This document shows positions 26,995 to 35,200 of a DNA stretch of 64,000 nucleotides, in pieces (positions within the stretch are counted from its first letter, which is position 1; every line of letters begins with the position of its first letter). This DNA is from IDS-8 sp040902105 (GTDB lineage: Bacteria > Pseudomonadota > Gammaproteobacteria > Steroidobacterales > Woeseiaceae): positions 41,775-105,774 of the forward strand of contig JBBDXW010000048.1 in the NCBI GenBank assembly GCA_040902105.1, read 5' to 3'. The notes under the pieces are model-generated. The model did no database searches. It was not told the origin of the DNA and worked only from the letters and a program-made list of their open reading frames with translations. Both the position numbers and the translations under genes were made by a program.

Positions 26995-27555
26995 AGCCGG
27001 CCTTTCGGGTGGTACAAGATGTATGGCGAGCAGTGGCGCAGGACCCCATGAGAACACAGCAAATACGACCGCCCATACGGCGAAGTGCGCATGTCAGCCA
27101 CGACAGTCAGGTTGCGCCTCGCTCATCAATTTAATAGGTTATCGAGTGACATCATGATACCGGGCATCGGCTCTTGATCGTAGTGAAATTTGCCACTGCG
27201 AGAACCTGCGGCATCAGTTGGTTAGCAGCTCAGCCTCCGCGGTACGCCGATCAGTGATTAGAATGCTCATATAAACTATTGGAATTATTGAGAAGCTGCG
27301 CAAAAAAATTCGGCCGGAAGCATCCCGGCTATCAGTCATTGATGATGCCTCAACTGCTTAAGGACCATGGCAATGAACGGGCGCATCGGGATCGGTCGAG
27401 CATTCCAGCTTCTTATTGCAACGGGAGCGGTCCCAGCACAGAGCTGGTCCGGCAACCGATTGAACACTCGGCGATCGGACAACGGCGGGACTTCGAGCCG
27501 TTTCTTGGCCAACCGAAGCGGGTTTTCGTTCCTCATGGGTGACGCGACTGTGACG
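26995..27555. promoter_or_regulatory. Divergent intergenic region between MFS and serine hydrolase genes
   Basis: About 560 bp with divergent flanking genes. The stretch 27240-27310 is AT-rich (ATAAACTATTGGAATTATTG) and is the most promoter-like part for the plus-strand hydrolase. Frames across it give no recognisable protein. No clear operator was found. Confidence 0.35.
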
Positions 27556-29439
27556 ATGCTGAATCATGATTCCTGTCGTATGCGCGTGGTACCCCATCTG
27601 GTGGTACTCGCGACGATGCTGCTAGGCACCGAACTCGCCGCCGCGGGACCCGCGGCTGAGCATCTGCCGGCTGAGATGATGAGGGCAGAAGGGACACCGT
27701 CCAGCCCTGTGAACAACGCGGCGTTCGTCCCTGCCGCTGACGCGGGACGAGCCGAGTCCCTGCATGTCACCGTCGATCTCCGTCAAACCGAAATGCGATT
27801 GTCGCGTCAGCTTTCGCAACCCGTTTGTGACAGTCGGCCGGTCGAACTCGGCGGCTCCTGCCGTGGCGGATCGGACAAGCGTCTGTTTCCGGGCGTGACG
27901 CTCGAGCTGTTCAGTTTCGACGACAACGGTCGGCTGGGATCGACGCAAGTCGGCACCATGGTTGCCGAAACGGCCCCTCGTGGCGGACGGAAGAGCTACT
28001 GGCACGTCATACCTCAGTACGGACGGGTGTGGAAAGAACCGGCCGACAATGGATGGTCGCGGGCGGCGTTGCCCCTGATGCTGGTTCACAGCTTCGAGAA
28101 CGTCGCCCACCAGGGGCTTGCGACTTTCCTCTACAGAGGCGACGACGAGGTTACCGATCTTCGGGTGCAGTTCGTCCAGCAGTCGACACCATGGAATACG
28201 CCTGAGCATTTCATTGCCTGGGGCCGGATCGAAATGGCATCCGACGCCATTGACGATCCGGACGCCCTCGCAATGAAACGGGCGGGTGCGAAGAATGAAC
28301 TCGCGGCTCGCAACGAAACACGGCCTTGGTCCGAGCTGGAGAAACAGTATCCGCCTGGCGCGCTGGATGGCTTCGGCGGACCGCTGAAGGATGAATGGGT
28401 CGTCATGCATGCCGCGGTTAGGGACCGAGTCGTGTATTACCAGCCATCGGAGACGCCCTACGGTCCCTATCCCTATCCGGAGGACATGCGCTTCGGCGTA
28501 CGTTCGATGACCAAATCGATCACCGTTCCGCTGACACTGGGGCGTTTAGCTCAGGTCTACGGGCCCTACGTACTGAATCTGAAGGTGGGCGATTACGTCG
28601 ACGGATTGGACGTCGGCTACGATGACGTGCGATTCATCGACGCGGCCAACATGGCGACGGGCATGGGCGGTGCCGGCACACTCGTCACCGTGCCGAATGA
28701 CGGCGGTAGCGGATACGTCGACGAAACCTACGACGACTGGTACAACGCCGCCGAATCGGCTGCCGAGAAGGTGGAATACATTACGCGCGACACCGGCCCC
28801 TATCCCTGGGGTCCCGGCGTCGTGCATCGCTATCGCGACCGGGATTATCATTTGCTGGGCATGGCCCTGGACGGTTTCCTGAAGAGCGTGCGAGGCACCG
28901 AGGCTACTATCTGGGACATGCTCGAAACAGAGGTGTTCCGTCCGATAGGAATCTACCACGCGCCGATTGTCAAAACGATCGAGCCGGATGGCAGGGAAGG
29001 ACTACCGTGGTTTCATGCCGGCTACTACCCGACGGTGGGCGATATCGCAAAGATCGCCATCCTGTATCAAAACCATGGTCGCTTCCGCGACGCGCAGATC
29101 CTGAACCGTGAAGTCACGGCCGGGATTTTCACGCCGCTCGGAGGACTGATCAAGGCCTATGACCATTCCTTTCTCGCGGCTTTCTCGGGGGCGGCTGACG
29201 AGGACGATATGGCGGGCCGCGAAGTCTACAAGATGGGCTTCCACTACACACCATACGAGACCACGGAAGGCGTGAAGAGTCATATTCCGACGATGGCAGG
29301 GTTCTCGGGTACAGGCGCAATGCTGCATCCGAACGGCTTTGTCACGATCCGGTTCGCAAAAGCTTGGCCGCTGCCGGAGAACGAGGAAGGAGATCTGGAT
29401 CGGAATGACACGATCAGAATCATTCAGCGCTTGCCGTAG
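27556..29439 (+). CDS. Exported serine hydrolase (beta-lactamase class C-like)
   Basis: 627 aa from ATG 27556; starts at 27535 or 27580 are also possible, and none has a good ribosome site. A signal peptide (VVPHLVVLATMLLGTELAAA) is followed by ~250 residues of beta-rich N-terminal domain of unknown type. A serine beta-lactamase/D,D-peptidase-like domain comes next, with nucleophile motif SMTK (Ser at nucleotide 28504, residue ~317) and second motif region YRDRDYHLLG. The C-terminal MAGFSGTGAMLHPNGFVTIRF stands where the HxG/KTG strand is expected. Such proteins are often esterases, amidases or peptidases rather than resistance enzymes. It lies alone, and the long N-terminal extension is unusual. 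Confidence 0.75.
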   Translation: MLNHDSCRMRVVPHLVVLATMLLGTELAAAGPAAEHLPAEMMRAEGTPSSPVNNAAFVPAADAGRAESLHVTVDLRQTEMRLSRQLSQPVCDSRPVELGGSCRGGSDKRLFPGVTLELFSFDDNGRLGSTQVGTMVAETAPRGGRKSYWHVIPQYGRVWKEPADNGWSRAALPLMLVHSFENVAHQGLATFLYRGDDEVTDLRVQFVQQSTPWNTPEHFIAWGRIEMASDAIDDPDALAMKRAGAKNELAARNETRPWSELEKQYPPGALDGFGGPLKDEWVVMHAAVRDRVVYYQPSETPYGPYPYPEDMRFGVRSMTKSITVPLTLGRLAQVYGPYVLNLKVGDYVDGLDVGYDDVRFIDAANMATGMGGAGTLVTVPNDGGSGYVDETYDDWYNAAESAAEKVEYITRDTGPYPWGPGVVHRYRDRDYHLLGMALDGFLKSVRGTEATIWDMLETEVFRPIGIYHAPIVKTIEPDGREGLPWFHAGYYPTVGDIAKIAILYQNHGRFRDAQILNREVTAGIFTPLGGLIKAYDHSFLAAFSGAADEDDMAGREVYKMGFHYTPYETTEGVKSHIPTMAGFSGTGAMLHPNGFVTIRFAKAWPLPENEEGDLDRNDTIRIIQRLP

Positions 29440-29842
29440 CGCGTCTTGATCAAGTTACGCAGAGCCATCTCGTCAGGAATGAGGGACGAGCAAGACATCG
29501 TCGTAAGGATAGCTGGATAGCCAGACGATGCCCTCTTCGGTCACCAGGCCTTCCTCTTCGACATCAGCGACTGGCCGGTCTTGCCGCTGGCCCTGAATCG
29601 GAGGGCTGTATTTTCCGCGCACACTCTCTTGCCGCGCTTGGCCGGCACGATCGTCGATGGGACGTGCGCTATACCAGCAAGTCGCCGACGGGAGTCAATC
29701 CAAGGTCTAAAGTTTATCGATGGTATTTATGAGAGACCGAACAGCAGGAAGGCCGCCTGAATCATGAATGCTGTACACGAGATTTGACATTAGCTCACCG
29801 GCCTGCCAATAGTTGTTGTGGGAATCGAATTCCGAGTGGGTC
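29440..29842. other. Gap without a convincing gene
   Basis: About 400 bp. A minus-strand frame ending near 29487 reads DVEEEGLVTEEGIVW then LSSYPYDDVLLVPHS and stop, which looks like the tail of a lost gene, unrecognised. The right part (29710-29840) becomes AT-rich, announcing the atypical gene that follows. Confidence 0.35.
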
Positions 29843-30475
29843 ATGAAGAGCCAGGAATGCCAAAAATGTCGGTCAGTACGCGCGGGTGAAGCCATCAAAA
29901 TGGTGTGGGCGGAAGCTGTTGAGGAAAGGCCGCGGGTCGTTGATACTGGCATGTATACAGTAAGATATGTAGACCGTATTTATCGATTCGACAGTGAACT
30001 GCATGTGTTCCTTTGCGATTCCTGTCTGACGGCCTATAGATATCGCTGGTATGCTGCAGCAATTTTGTCATTCGCGATCGTAATATTGATCTACGCCGTC
30101 TCGTCATCGGATCGGATTTTTCCCTATGAATCACTTGGCATTGATGCTTTGCACATAGTGGCCCGTTTCGGTGGGACTTTCTTGTTGCTATTATCGTTGT
30201 CATGGATAGCAGGATTTATTGGAAAAGGAAGCGGCAACGAGCTGGCACTCCGTCTTCTGCGTGAGCATGTCAACAAACGTAACGCAAGCGAAGCGGCTGA
30301 GATCGTGCTTTTTACCAAGGCGGACTGGGAGATAATTCGGAAAGCGGGGCATGCGATAGTTGAGCCGAACGACGACTTTGCTTTGACGCTGATTTTGCTC
30401 GGAGCCTTTGTTGTTCCGTTCGTGACGAGTTATGCCTTGAACGGAGTTGGCCACGGCTATGCTGGCATGATGTAG
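29843..30475 (+). CDS. Orphan membrane protein with N-terminal Cys4 motif
   Basis: 210 aa from ATG 29843 (GAGTGGG just upstream). I do not recognise it. N-terminal ECQKC and, about 55 residues later, FLCDSCLTAY form a C-x2-C plus C-x2-C pattern suggesting a zinc-ribbon-like domain. Then come two hydrophobic helices (YAAAILSFAIVILIYAVSSS and FGGTFLLLLSLSWIAGFIG), a soluble stretch with a helix NELALRLLREHVNKRNASEA, and a third hydrophobic helix FALTLILLGAFVVPFVTSYA. The gene is much more AT-rich than its neighbours and lies among transposon debris, so recent transfer is likely. A role in defence or sensing is only a guess. Confidence 0.65.
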   Translation: MKSQECQKCRSVRAGEAIKMVWAEAVEERPRVVDTGMYTVRYVDRIYRFDSELHVFLCDSCLTAYRYRWYAAAILSFAIVILIYAVSSSDRIFPYESLGIDALHIVARFGGTFLLLLSLSWIAGFIGKGSGNELALRLLREHVNKRNASEAAEIVLFTKADWEIIRKAGHAIVEPNDDFALTLILLGAFVVPFVTSYALNGVGHGYAGMM

Positions 30476-30553
30476 TGGAGAGCTGCACCGGTCGTCGATA
30501 TCCTCATACGCTGGCTCATTACGATCGTTACAGTACAGGATATTGTTGCGATG

Positions 30554-30693
30554 TCAGTCAACCGGGCATATTTGCAGGCCGTAATGCAGTTCCTTGATGC
30601 GCAGTTCGATGACGGCCCGCTGACAGTAGATTCTCTCGTACACCGACTTCGGCACCCGACTGATGTTGGTCACTACGAACCGCGACAGCCAGC
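30554..30693 (-). pseudogene. IS1380-family transposase fragment
   Basis: Minus-strand frame reads WLSRFVVTNISRVPKSVYER, then IYCQRAVIELRIKELHYGLQ and stop. This matches the conserved block of IS1380-family transposases (RFVVTxLxxxxxxLYExxYCxRGxMExRIKExQ), containing the Glu of the DDE triad region. Nothing before or after belongs to the transposase, and the stop comes before the family's C-terminal ~100 residues, so only a scrap remains. Confidence 0.65.
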
Positions 30694-30831
30694 TGGCGGG
30701 CCACGGCGGCCTGCACCAAGGGGCTGTTCGAGGCGGCCGGAGGCCTCGACGACGTCCGCTCGAGCTTACGCAAAAGCCACGCCAGCTGGGCTTTGCCGCT
30801 TAGCTTGGTCGTCAGCCGGCACGGCGAACGA

Positions 30832-31290
30832 GTGACGCGCGATCAGGCCATTCGCTTCGTTCGGCGCCGGGGAGTGGTTCTCGAGTCAGCGCGGGGCGAA
30901 GATTCCTCGCTTGCCGAGCATATTGCTGGAGGTCCGATCGCAGGAAGCTGGTGGTCGCATGCGAAGGGGTCTGAGATCTTCAAAGTCGCCCAAATGCTCA
31001 GAGCGTCGAGAGCAGTGCTCGTCTGTGGCCTGGCCGGAGGCCGAATAACGTACATTCACCGACGCCTATGGCCGCACTTCGTTCGGACTTCTCACCGGTT
31101 TCCTCCGAAAGCCTTGGACCAGATTGTGGAGGTACATACCCCATCTGGTCGACATCAGCGCAAGGATGTACCGTTTCCGGAATGGGTCCCGGAAAGCGTG
31201 TTGCGTGGCGCACAGGCGGTGTCAGAGTCACGAGCAATCCGCGAAGTTGATCGATGGATCACCCGATACGGGAGGTGCGCTGGTGGTTGA
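30832..31290 (+). CDS. Conserved hypothetical protein (AlkZ-related type)
   Basis: 152 aa from GTG 30832. It resembles a widespread family of ~150-residue hypothetical proteins sometimes labelled AlkZ-related: TRDQAIRFVRRRGVVLESA, EHIAGGPIAGSWWSHAKGSE, IFKVAQMLRASRAVLVCGL, GGRITYIHRRLWPHFVR, then HTPSGRHQRKDVPFPEWVP. The family's function is not established. The gene overlaps the next (broken) one by eight bases, so they formed a small operon. It lies directly after the IS1380 fragment, which may have removed its promoter. Confidence 0.65.
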   Translation: MTRDQAIRFVRRRGVVLESARGEDSSLAEHIAGGPIAGSWWSHAKGSEIFKVAQMLRASRAVLVCGLAGGRITYIHRRLWPHFVRTSHRFPPKALDQIVEVHTPSGRHQRKDVPFPEWVPESVLRGAQAVSESRAIREVDRWITRYGRCAGG

Positions 31291-31613
31291 CCATCTGGGA
31301 GCCCCGCTTAACCTGCTTTATTCAGGACGATCGCTAGCGGGTCCCGAGGCCTGTCCGGTGCTCTCGTTAGATGACCTTCGTCGAATGCTGAGGGGGTTTC
31401 AGACCCTAGGCTATGCTTGCATCAGTGAGCCGACATCAAGCACCAATCCGGTTCGTCTGGAATGGCGCGTGCGCGAGGAAACACGGAAGTATCGGCTGTG
31501 GACACGATGTGACGCACGGTGGGGGCGTACCGGCTGTTCGGGCTGCAAACGAGTTTCGAATTCAGATCGTTAAGAGCACTGTCCTCGATGAGCAGTGCTC
31601 TACCTACGAATGA
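31283..31613 (+). pseudogene. Frameshifted hypothetical gene
   Basis: Starts at GTG 31283 with an excellent GGGAGG (31270-31275) seven bases upstream. The first frame reads VVDHLGAPLNLLYSGRSLAG and continues to REETRKYRLWT near 31500. The family-like continuation THGGGVPAVRAANEFRIQI is found one frame over (about 31508-31570) before a stop at 31613, so a one-base shift lies near 31497-31510. The THGGG...EFRIQI block recalls a motif in conserved hypothetical proteins; full-length relatives seem longer, so it may also be truncated. Function unknown. Confidence 0.55.
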
Positions 31614-31641
31614 CTAATGCATTGAAAATGCATGGGAAACC

Positions 31642-31697
31642 TGGTCGGGGTGAGAGGATTTGAACCTCCGGCCCCTGCCTCCCGAAGGCATTCGGGC
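31642..31697 (-). tRNA. 3' fragment of tRNA-Pro(CGG), probable att scar
   Basis: On the minus strand the sequence gives an anticodon stem-loop (TGCC-TTCGGGA-GGCA, loop 31680-31686, anticodon CGG at 31682-31684). Variable region, T-arm with GGTTCAAATCC, acceptor 3' strand CACCCCG, and ACCA ending at 31642 follow. The acceptor 5' strand and a normal D-arm are missing upstream, so this is not a working tRNA gene. A tRNA 3' half of this kind is what an integrative element leaves at its distal junction when it inserts into a tRNA gene. Confidence 0.7.
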
Positions 31698-31878
31698 GTT
31701 TTAACTTACCGATATTCTTAGAGAAACTGGAGACGTCCGTGGACAAATCGTCACAACAAGGCACAACCATGCCGGACTGATTCCGGCAATTTTCCGGCAT
31801 GGTTTCGACAGTCCGAATGAAGTCTTTTTCATCCAACGTTTGTAGCGTGCTAGCGGGGTGCTTTGCTGGCGTGCCAGA
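31698..31878. other. Short gap next to the tRNA fragment
   Basis: Between the tRNA scar and the stop of the DUF35 gene. It contains a near-perfect inverted repeat, TTCCGGCAATTTTCCGGCAT/ATGCCGG (31760-31802: AACCATGCCGGACTGA with TTTTCCGGCATGG), which could be an att-arm structure or a terminator for the minus-strand operon that ends here. Confidence 0.35.
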
Positions 31879-32277
31879 TTAACCCGTCTTTCGCCTGGCG
31901 ACGAGTACGCTGTGTGACGGGCTGATGCGCTCATCGACCACTATAACGCGGCTGCCAGAGGCGACCTCCCCATCCTTGGCATGGGCGATGACGCGCGGTC
32001 CCACATCCAGTGTCACGGAGCAGATGCACCATGGCGCATTATCGCGAAAAAAAGTGTGCATGCTTGCATAAATGCGAACTGCGGCAGTGAGCGTGCCGCA
32101 ACCGTCAACGACCTTCCACTGGAGAGCGTCCGCGAGGCAGTCGCCACACAGCTCTCGGTAAGGGTATTGAACAGCACTGCAGTTCTGGCATTGCTGCAAT
32201 GTCAGCCTTCCCTCGGTAACCGCGCCCGCGTGCTCGTCTGCAAGCCGCGTTTGCTCGAAGCGGGGCAGGGCCGTCAC
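31879..32277 (-). CDS. DUF35 / OB-fold zinc-ribbon acyl-CoA-associated protein
   Basis: 132 aa, starting in a four-base ATGA overlap with the thiolase-like gene. N-terminal rubredoxin-like zinc ribbon with Cys30, Cys33, Cys44 and Cys47 (LQQCQNCSAVQYPYRELCGD), then an OB-fold (LTAAVRIYASMHTFF, WCICSVTLDVGPRVIAHAK). Proteins of this family bind acyl-CoA and partner thiolase-superfamily proteins; in steroid side-chain degradation a DUF35 domain forms the Ltp2 aldolase complex. Direct coupling to a cysteine-less thiolase-like protein here fits that partnership. It ends the nine-gene minus-strand run. Confidence 0.8.
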   Translation of the reverse strand: MTALPRFEQTRLADEHAGAVTEGRLTLQQCQNCSAVQYPYRELCGDCLADALQWKVVDGCGTLTAAVRIYASMHTFFRDNAPWCICSVTLDVGPRVIAHAKDGEVASGSRVIVVDERISPSHSVLVARRKTG

Positions 32278-33455
32278 GTTCCGCGCTCCAATATGCAGGC
32301 GCTGCTACATATACCGCGGTCGAAATTCACGAAGCCGAAGCCGCTGACGAGGCCCAGCGAGGCGTGCTCGACCTGCCGGCCCGTCGGGCGGCCGATGAGC
32401 TGACGCAAGGCCTCGACAAGGCCGAGATAGCCGCCCGCGTAACCGGCCTGACCAGTCGACAACTGTCCGCCGCCGGTATTGTGTGGCAGGCCGCCTCGCC
32501 CGACGACGCCGGAACGGCTGCGGATGAAGTCCGCCGCTCCACCTTTTTCGCAGAACCCCAGGTCCTCGAGCTGTATGAACGACATCACTGGATAATCATC
32601 GTATGTCTGGACGAAATCGATCTGGTCCGGTTCCGCGGCCGCCTGAGCGTACAGCTCGTCTCGCACCTGCGCCCAACCGCCGCGCAATTGCACCGCGTCT
32701 TCCGGGTACGCGTTGTACCTCTCCATGATGCTGCGAATCCGCACATAGGGTAGACCGAGCTCTGTAGCTCGCTGCTCGGAGAGTACGAGAAAGCCCTCTC
32801 CGCCGGCGCAAGGCATTACGCAGTCGTAGAGATGCAGAGGTTCCACAATGGGCCGTGCGGCGAGGTAATCGTCCATGCTTAACGGATCGCGCAACAGCGC
32901 CAGCGGGTTCGCGCAGGCGTTCTGCCGCTGTTCGATACACAGGCTGCCGAAAGCCCGGCGATCGACGCCGTAGCGTTCCATGTAGGCTCTGGTTATCAGC
33001 GCGAAGATCACGTTGGGTCCCGCCGCCCCGTAAGGCCAGGCAGCATCCATCGAGAAGGCGCTGAAGTGGCTCACGAGAGCGGCGAAGGAATCGCGCGAGT
33101 CGGTATCACCGGCGATGCACGCCACGATCTCCGCGTCGCCTGCCTGCACCGCCCGGGCCGCCCTTTGCAATGCGATGACGCCGCTCGCGCCGCCAAAGGC
33201 GACAGATTCCAGCCAGTGCAGCGACAGGCCGAAATGCTCGACGAGCCCGGGCGCGCTGTCGGGCGCCAGCGACATGCTGGTAATGACAAGTCCGTCCACC
33301 GCGGTTTTCGGGAGATTGCCGTCGCGCAACACGCCGGCAAGTGCTCTGCCGATAAACCACGCCGCGCCTTTCCCGGATCGCCGGACGTACGGTTCCGTAT
33401 AGGGTTGAGCGACGACGATGCCGTCAAAGCTCCGCCGCCGGCCGTGCACAGTCAT
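32274..33455 (-). CDS. Thiolase-superfamily lipid-transfer-type protein without the nucleophilic Cys
   Basis: 393 aa from ATG 33455, overlapping the CoA-ligase stop by four bases. Thiolase fold: VDGLVITSMSLAPDSAPGLV, AFGGASGVIALQRAARAVQAG, C-terminal LPHNTGGGQLSTGQAGYAGG and VEALRQLIGR. In true thiolases the first active-site block is C-A-S-G; here it is G89-A-S-G, so the acylated cysteine is absent. The NTGGGQLS...AGGYLG form of the C-terminal loop is typical of SCP-x/Ltp-like proteins. These work with DUF35 partners, and characterised examples catalyse retro-aldol cleavage of beta-hydroxyacyl-CoA rather than thiolysis. Retro-aldolase activity is thus the better guess, substrate unknown. Confidence 0.8.
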   Translation of the reverse strand: MTVHGRRRSFDGIVVAQPYTEPYVRRSGKGAAWFIGRALAGVLRDGNLPKTAVDGLVITSMSLAPDSAPGLVEHFGLSLHWLESVAFGGASGVIALQRAARAVQAGDAEIVACIAGDTDSRDSFAALVSHFSAFSMDAAWPYGAAGPNVIFALITRAYMERYGVDRRAFGSLCIEQRQNACANPLALLRDPLSMDDYLAARPIVEPLHLYDCVMPCAGGEGFLVLSEQRATELGLPYVRIRSIMERYNAYPEDAVQLRGGWAQVRDELYAQAAAEPDQIDFVQTYDDYPVMSFIQLEDLGFCEKGGAADFIRSRSGVVGRGGLPHNTGGGQLSTGQAGYAGGYLGLVEALRQLIGRPTGRQVEHASLGLVSGFGFVNFDRGICSSACILERGT

Positions 33456-35068
33456 CCGGCCTTTCTCTCGCGCGGTTTCTTGCGTTCGCGATAATCGAAG
33501 CATCGTGCATCCTCGAGAAGGCAGCGAGCAGTGTTCTTCAGCTCCTTGCGACTCACTTTCTGCGAGGCTGTCAGCGGCAGGCCTTCGACCCAGGCAATAT
33601 ACGCCGGTACCTTGAAGTAGGACAATCGTTCCATGCAGTATTCGAACAAGGCTTCCGCCGTTTGCTCGTTAGCAAGCACTCCCGGCTTGGGCATGATCAG
33701 TGCAAATACCTCATCGCCGCGTAAGTCGTCGGGCACGGCAGTGACGGCGCAGTTGGTGACGTCGTCATGTTCCATCAGCGTCATCTCGACTTCAACGGCT
33801 GAGATGTTCTCACCGCTCCGGCGGATGACGTTCTTGCGGCGGTCAACGAAATAAAGCGAGCCGTCCGTCCCGGCCCGAACAACGTCGCCGGTATGGAACC
33901 ATCCGCCCCGCCAGACCTCCTCCGTCGCAACTTCGTCTCTGTGGTAACCCGAGAAAAAGCCCAGGCGGGGCTGATCGCCCCTTCTCCGCACAAGCAACTC
34001 GCCAGGCTCGCCGTCGCTCACGTCATGATCCTCGTCGTTGACGAGGCGATATTCAATCTCGCTCGGTGGTCGCCCAAAACAGCGTCGTCCCACGTGGCGC
34101 GGTTCCCTGTTAGCAATGACTGCGGCACCACCGCCCGTTTCGGTCATCGCCCAAGCTTCCAGCAGTGGAAATCCGAAGCGCCGTTCGAACCGTTCATGAT
34201 GCCGCGGATCAACGCCAGCACCGAAGCCGAACCTTACCCGGCTGGCGAAAGATTCATTGTCGCTGACCGGCAGCGACAGCAGAATGGCGGGCATGACACC
34301 AAGGTAGTGAACGATGTTCGCCTCCTCGGTGCGCACGGTGTGCCACCACGTTGACGGGTGGAAGCGATCCAGCTGAACGACACAGCCGCCGCTCATCATC
34401 ATTGCCATGAACGAGACGCAGAGCGCGTTCATATGCGTTGGGGGCAACGGCGTTAGCAGCCAGTCACCGCTTTCGAGTTTGCAGTATCCGCCGAGTTCGT
34501 TGTACCAGCGCCCCACCGCCAGAAAGTATTCGTTGGACAGGATGCAGCCCTTCGGTTTGCCGGTTGTGCCTGAGGTATAAAGTAGCGCTGCCTCGCGCCC
34601 GGCATCGCCCATGACGATCTCCGTCGGTCCGGTCGCGCACTCCGACAGCTCGTCCGGAGTCGCGACGCGACAGCCTGTGGAACCCGCCACGGCACGCAAG
34701 CGCTGCGCCTGATCCCGCTGCGACACAACCATTCGGCTGTCACTGTGGTTCAGCAGGTATGCGATTTCGGCATCACTGGCCTTCAGGTCCACCGGCACAA
34801 GACTTAACCCGAGTCCGTTGAGGGCCAAGAGATGAAAATAGATGTCGATACTGCGTTGTGCGGCCACAGCTACTCGGTCGCCCGGCCGATAGGCAGCACC
34901 GCTGTATTGATTCTGCAGTTCGGCGACTTGTGCAGCAACGTCCGTATACGTCCACGAAGCCTCGGACGTTTCTCCCTCGACGTAGCGCAGGAATGGCCTG
35001 TTCGGGTGTTCGTCGAGGCTTGTGAGAAACGTCTCGAATACACCGCGTTGAAATGAAAGGCCGCCCAT
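33452..35068 (-). CDS. AMP-forming acyl-CoA synthetase (CaiC-like)
   Basis: 538 aa. Adenylate-forming enzyme with P-loop ALLYTSGTTGKPKGCILSN, the A5 region EAWAMTETGGG, A7 GWFHTGDVVRAG, A8 DRRKNVIRRSGENISAVEVE and a C-terminal Lys region LTASQKVSRKELKN. It activates a carboxylic acid to its CoA thioester; the subgroup resembles carnitine/crotonobetaine-CoA ligase. It is followed by the thiolase-like and DUF35 genes with ATGA overlaps, so the acid is activated and then cleaved by these partners. The oxidase gene lies 132 bp upstream in the same direction. Confidence 0.85.
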   Translation of the reverse strand: MGGLSFQRGVFETFLTSLDEHPNRPFLRYVEGETSEASWTYTDVAAQVAELQNQYSGAAYRPGDRVAVAAQRSIDIYFHLLALNGLGLSLVPVDLKASDAEIAYLLNHSDSRMVVSQRDQAQRLRAVAGSTGCRVATPDELSECATGPTEIVMGDAGREAALLYTSGTTGKPKGCILSNEYFLAVGRWYNELGGYCKLESGDWLLTPLPPTHMNALCVSFMAMMMSGGCVVQLDRFHPSTWWHTVRTEEANIVHYLGVMPAILLSLPVSDNESFASRVRFGFGAGVDPRHHERFERRFGFPLLEAWAMTETGGGAAVIANREPRHVGRRCFGRPPSEIEYRLVNDEDHDVSDGEPGELLVRRRGDQPRLGFFSGYHRDEVATEEVWRGGWFHTGDVVRAGTDGSLYFVDRRKNVIRRSGENISAVEVEMTLMEHDDVTNCAVTAVPDDLRGDEVFALIMPKPGVLANEQTAEALFEYCMERLSYFKVPAYIAWVEGLPLTASQKVSRKELKNTARCLLEDARCFDYRERKKPRERKAG

Positions 35069-35200
35069 ATCCTATCTCTTCAGCCTCAGTCTATCCTACA
35101 GATGTCGGGTGCGGCGAGCACCGTCCGCTGACGACATATGATCGGGAAGCAGCTGAACCGGGAAGGGATCGAGGTAGCCGATTGATCGAGGCCAGTCCAC

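Noticed and set aside
31600..31836. 78-codon minus-strand frame across 31.6-31.8 kb
   Set aside because: Its GPEVQILSPRP segment is the familiar false translation of a tRNA 3' half, so it is not a protein gene.
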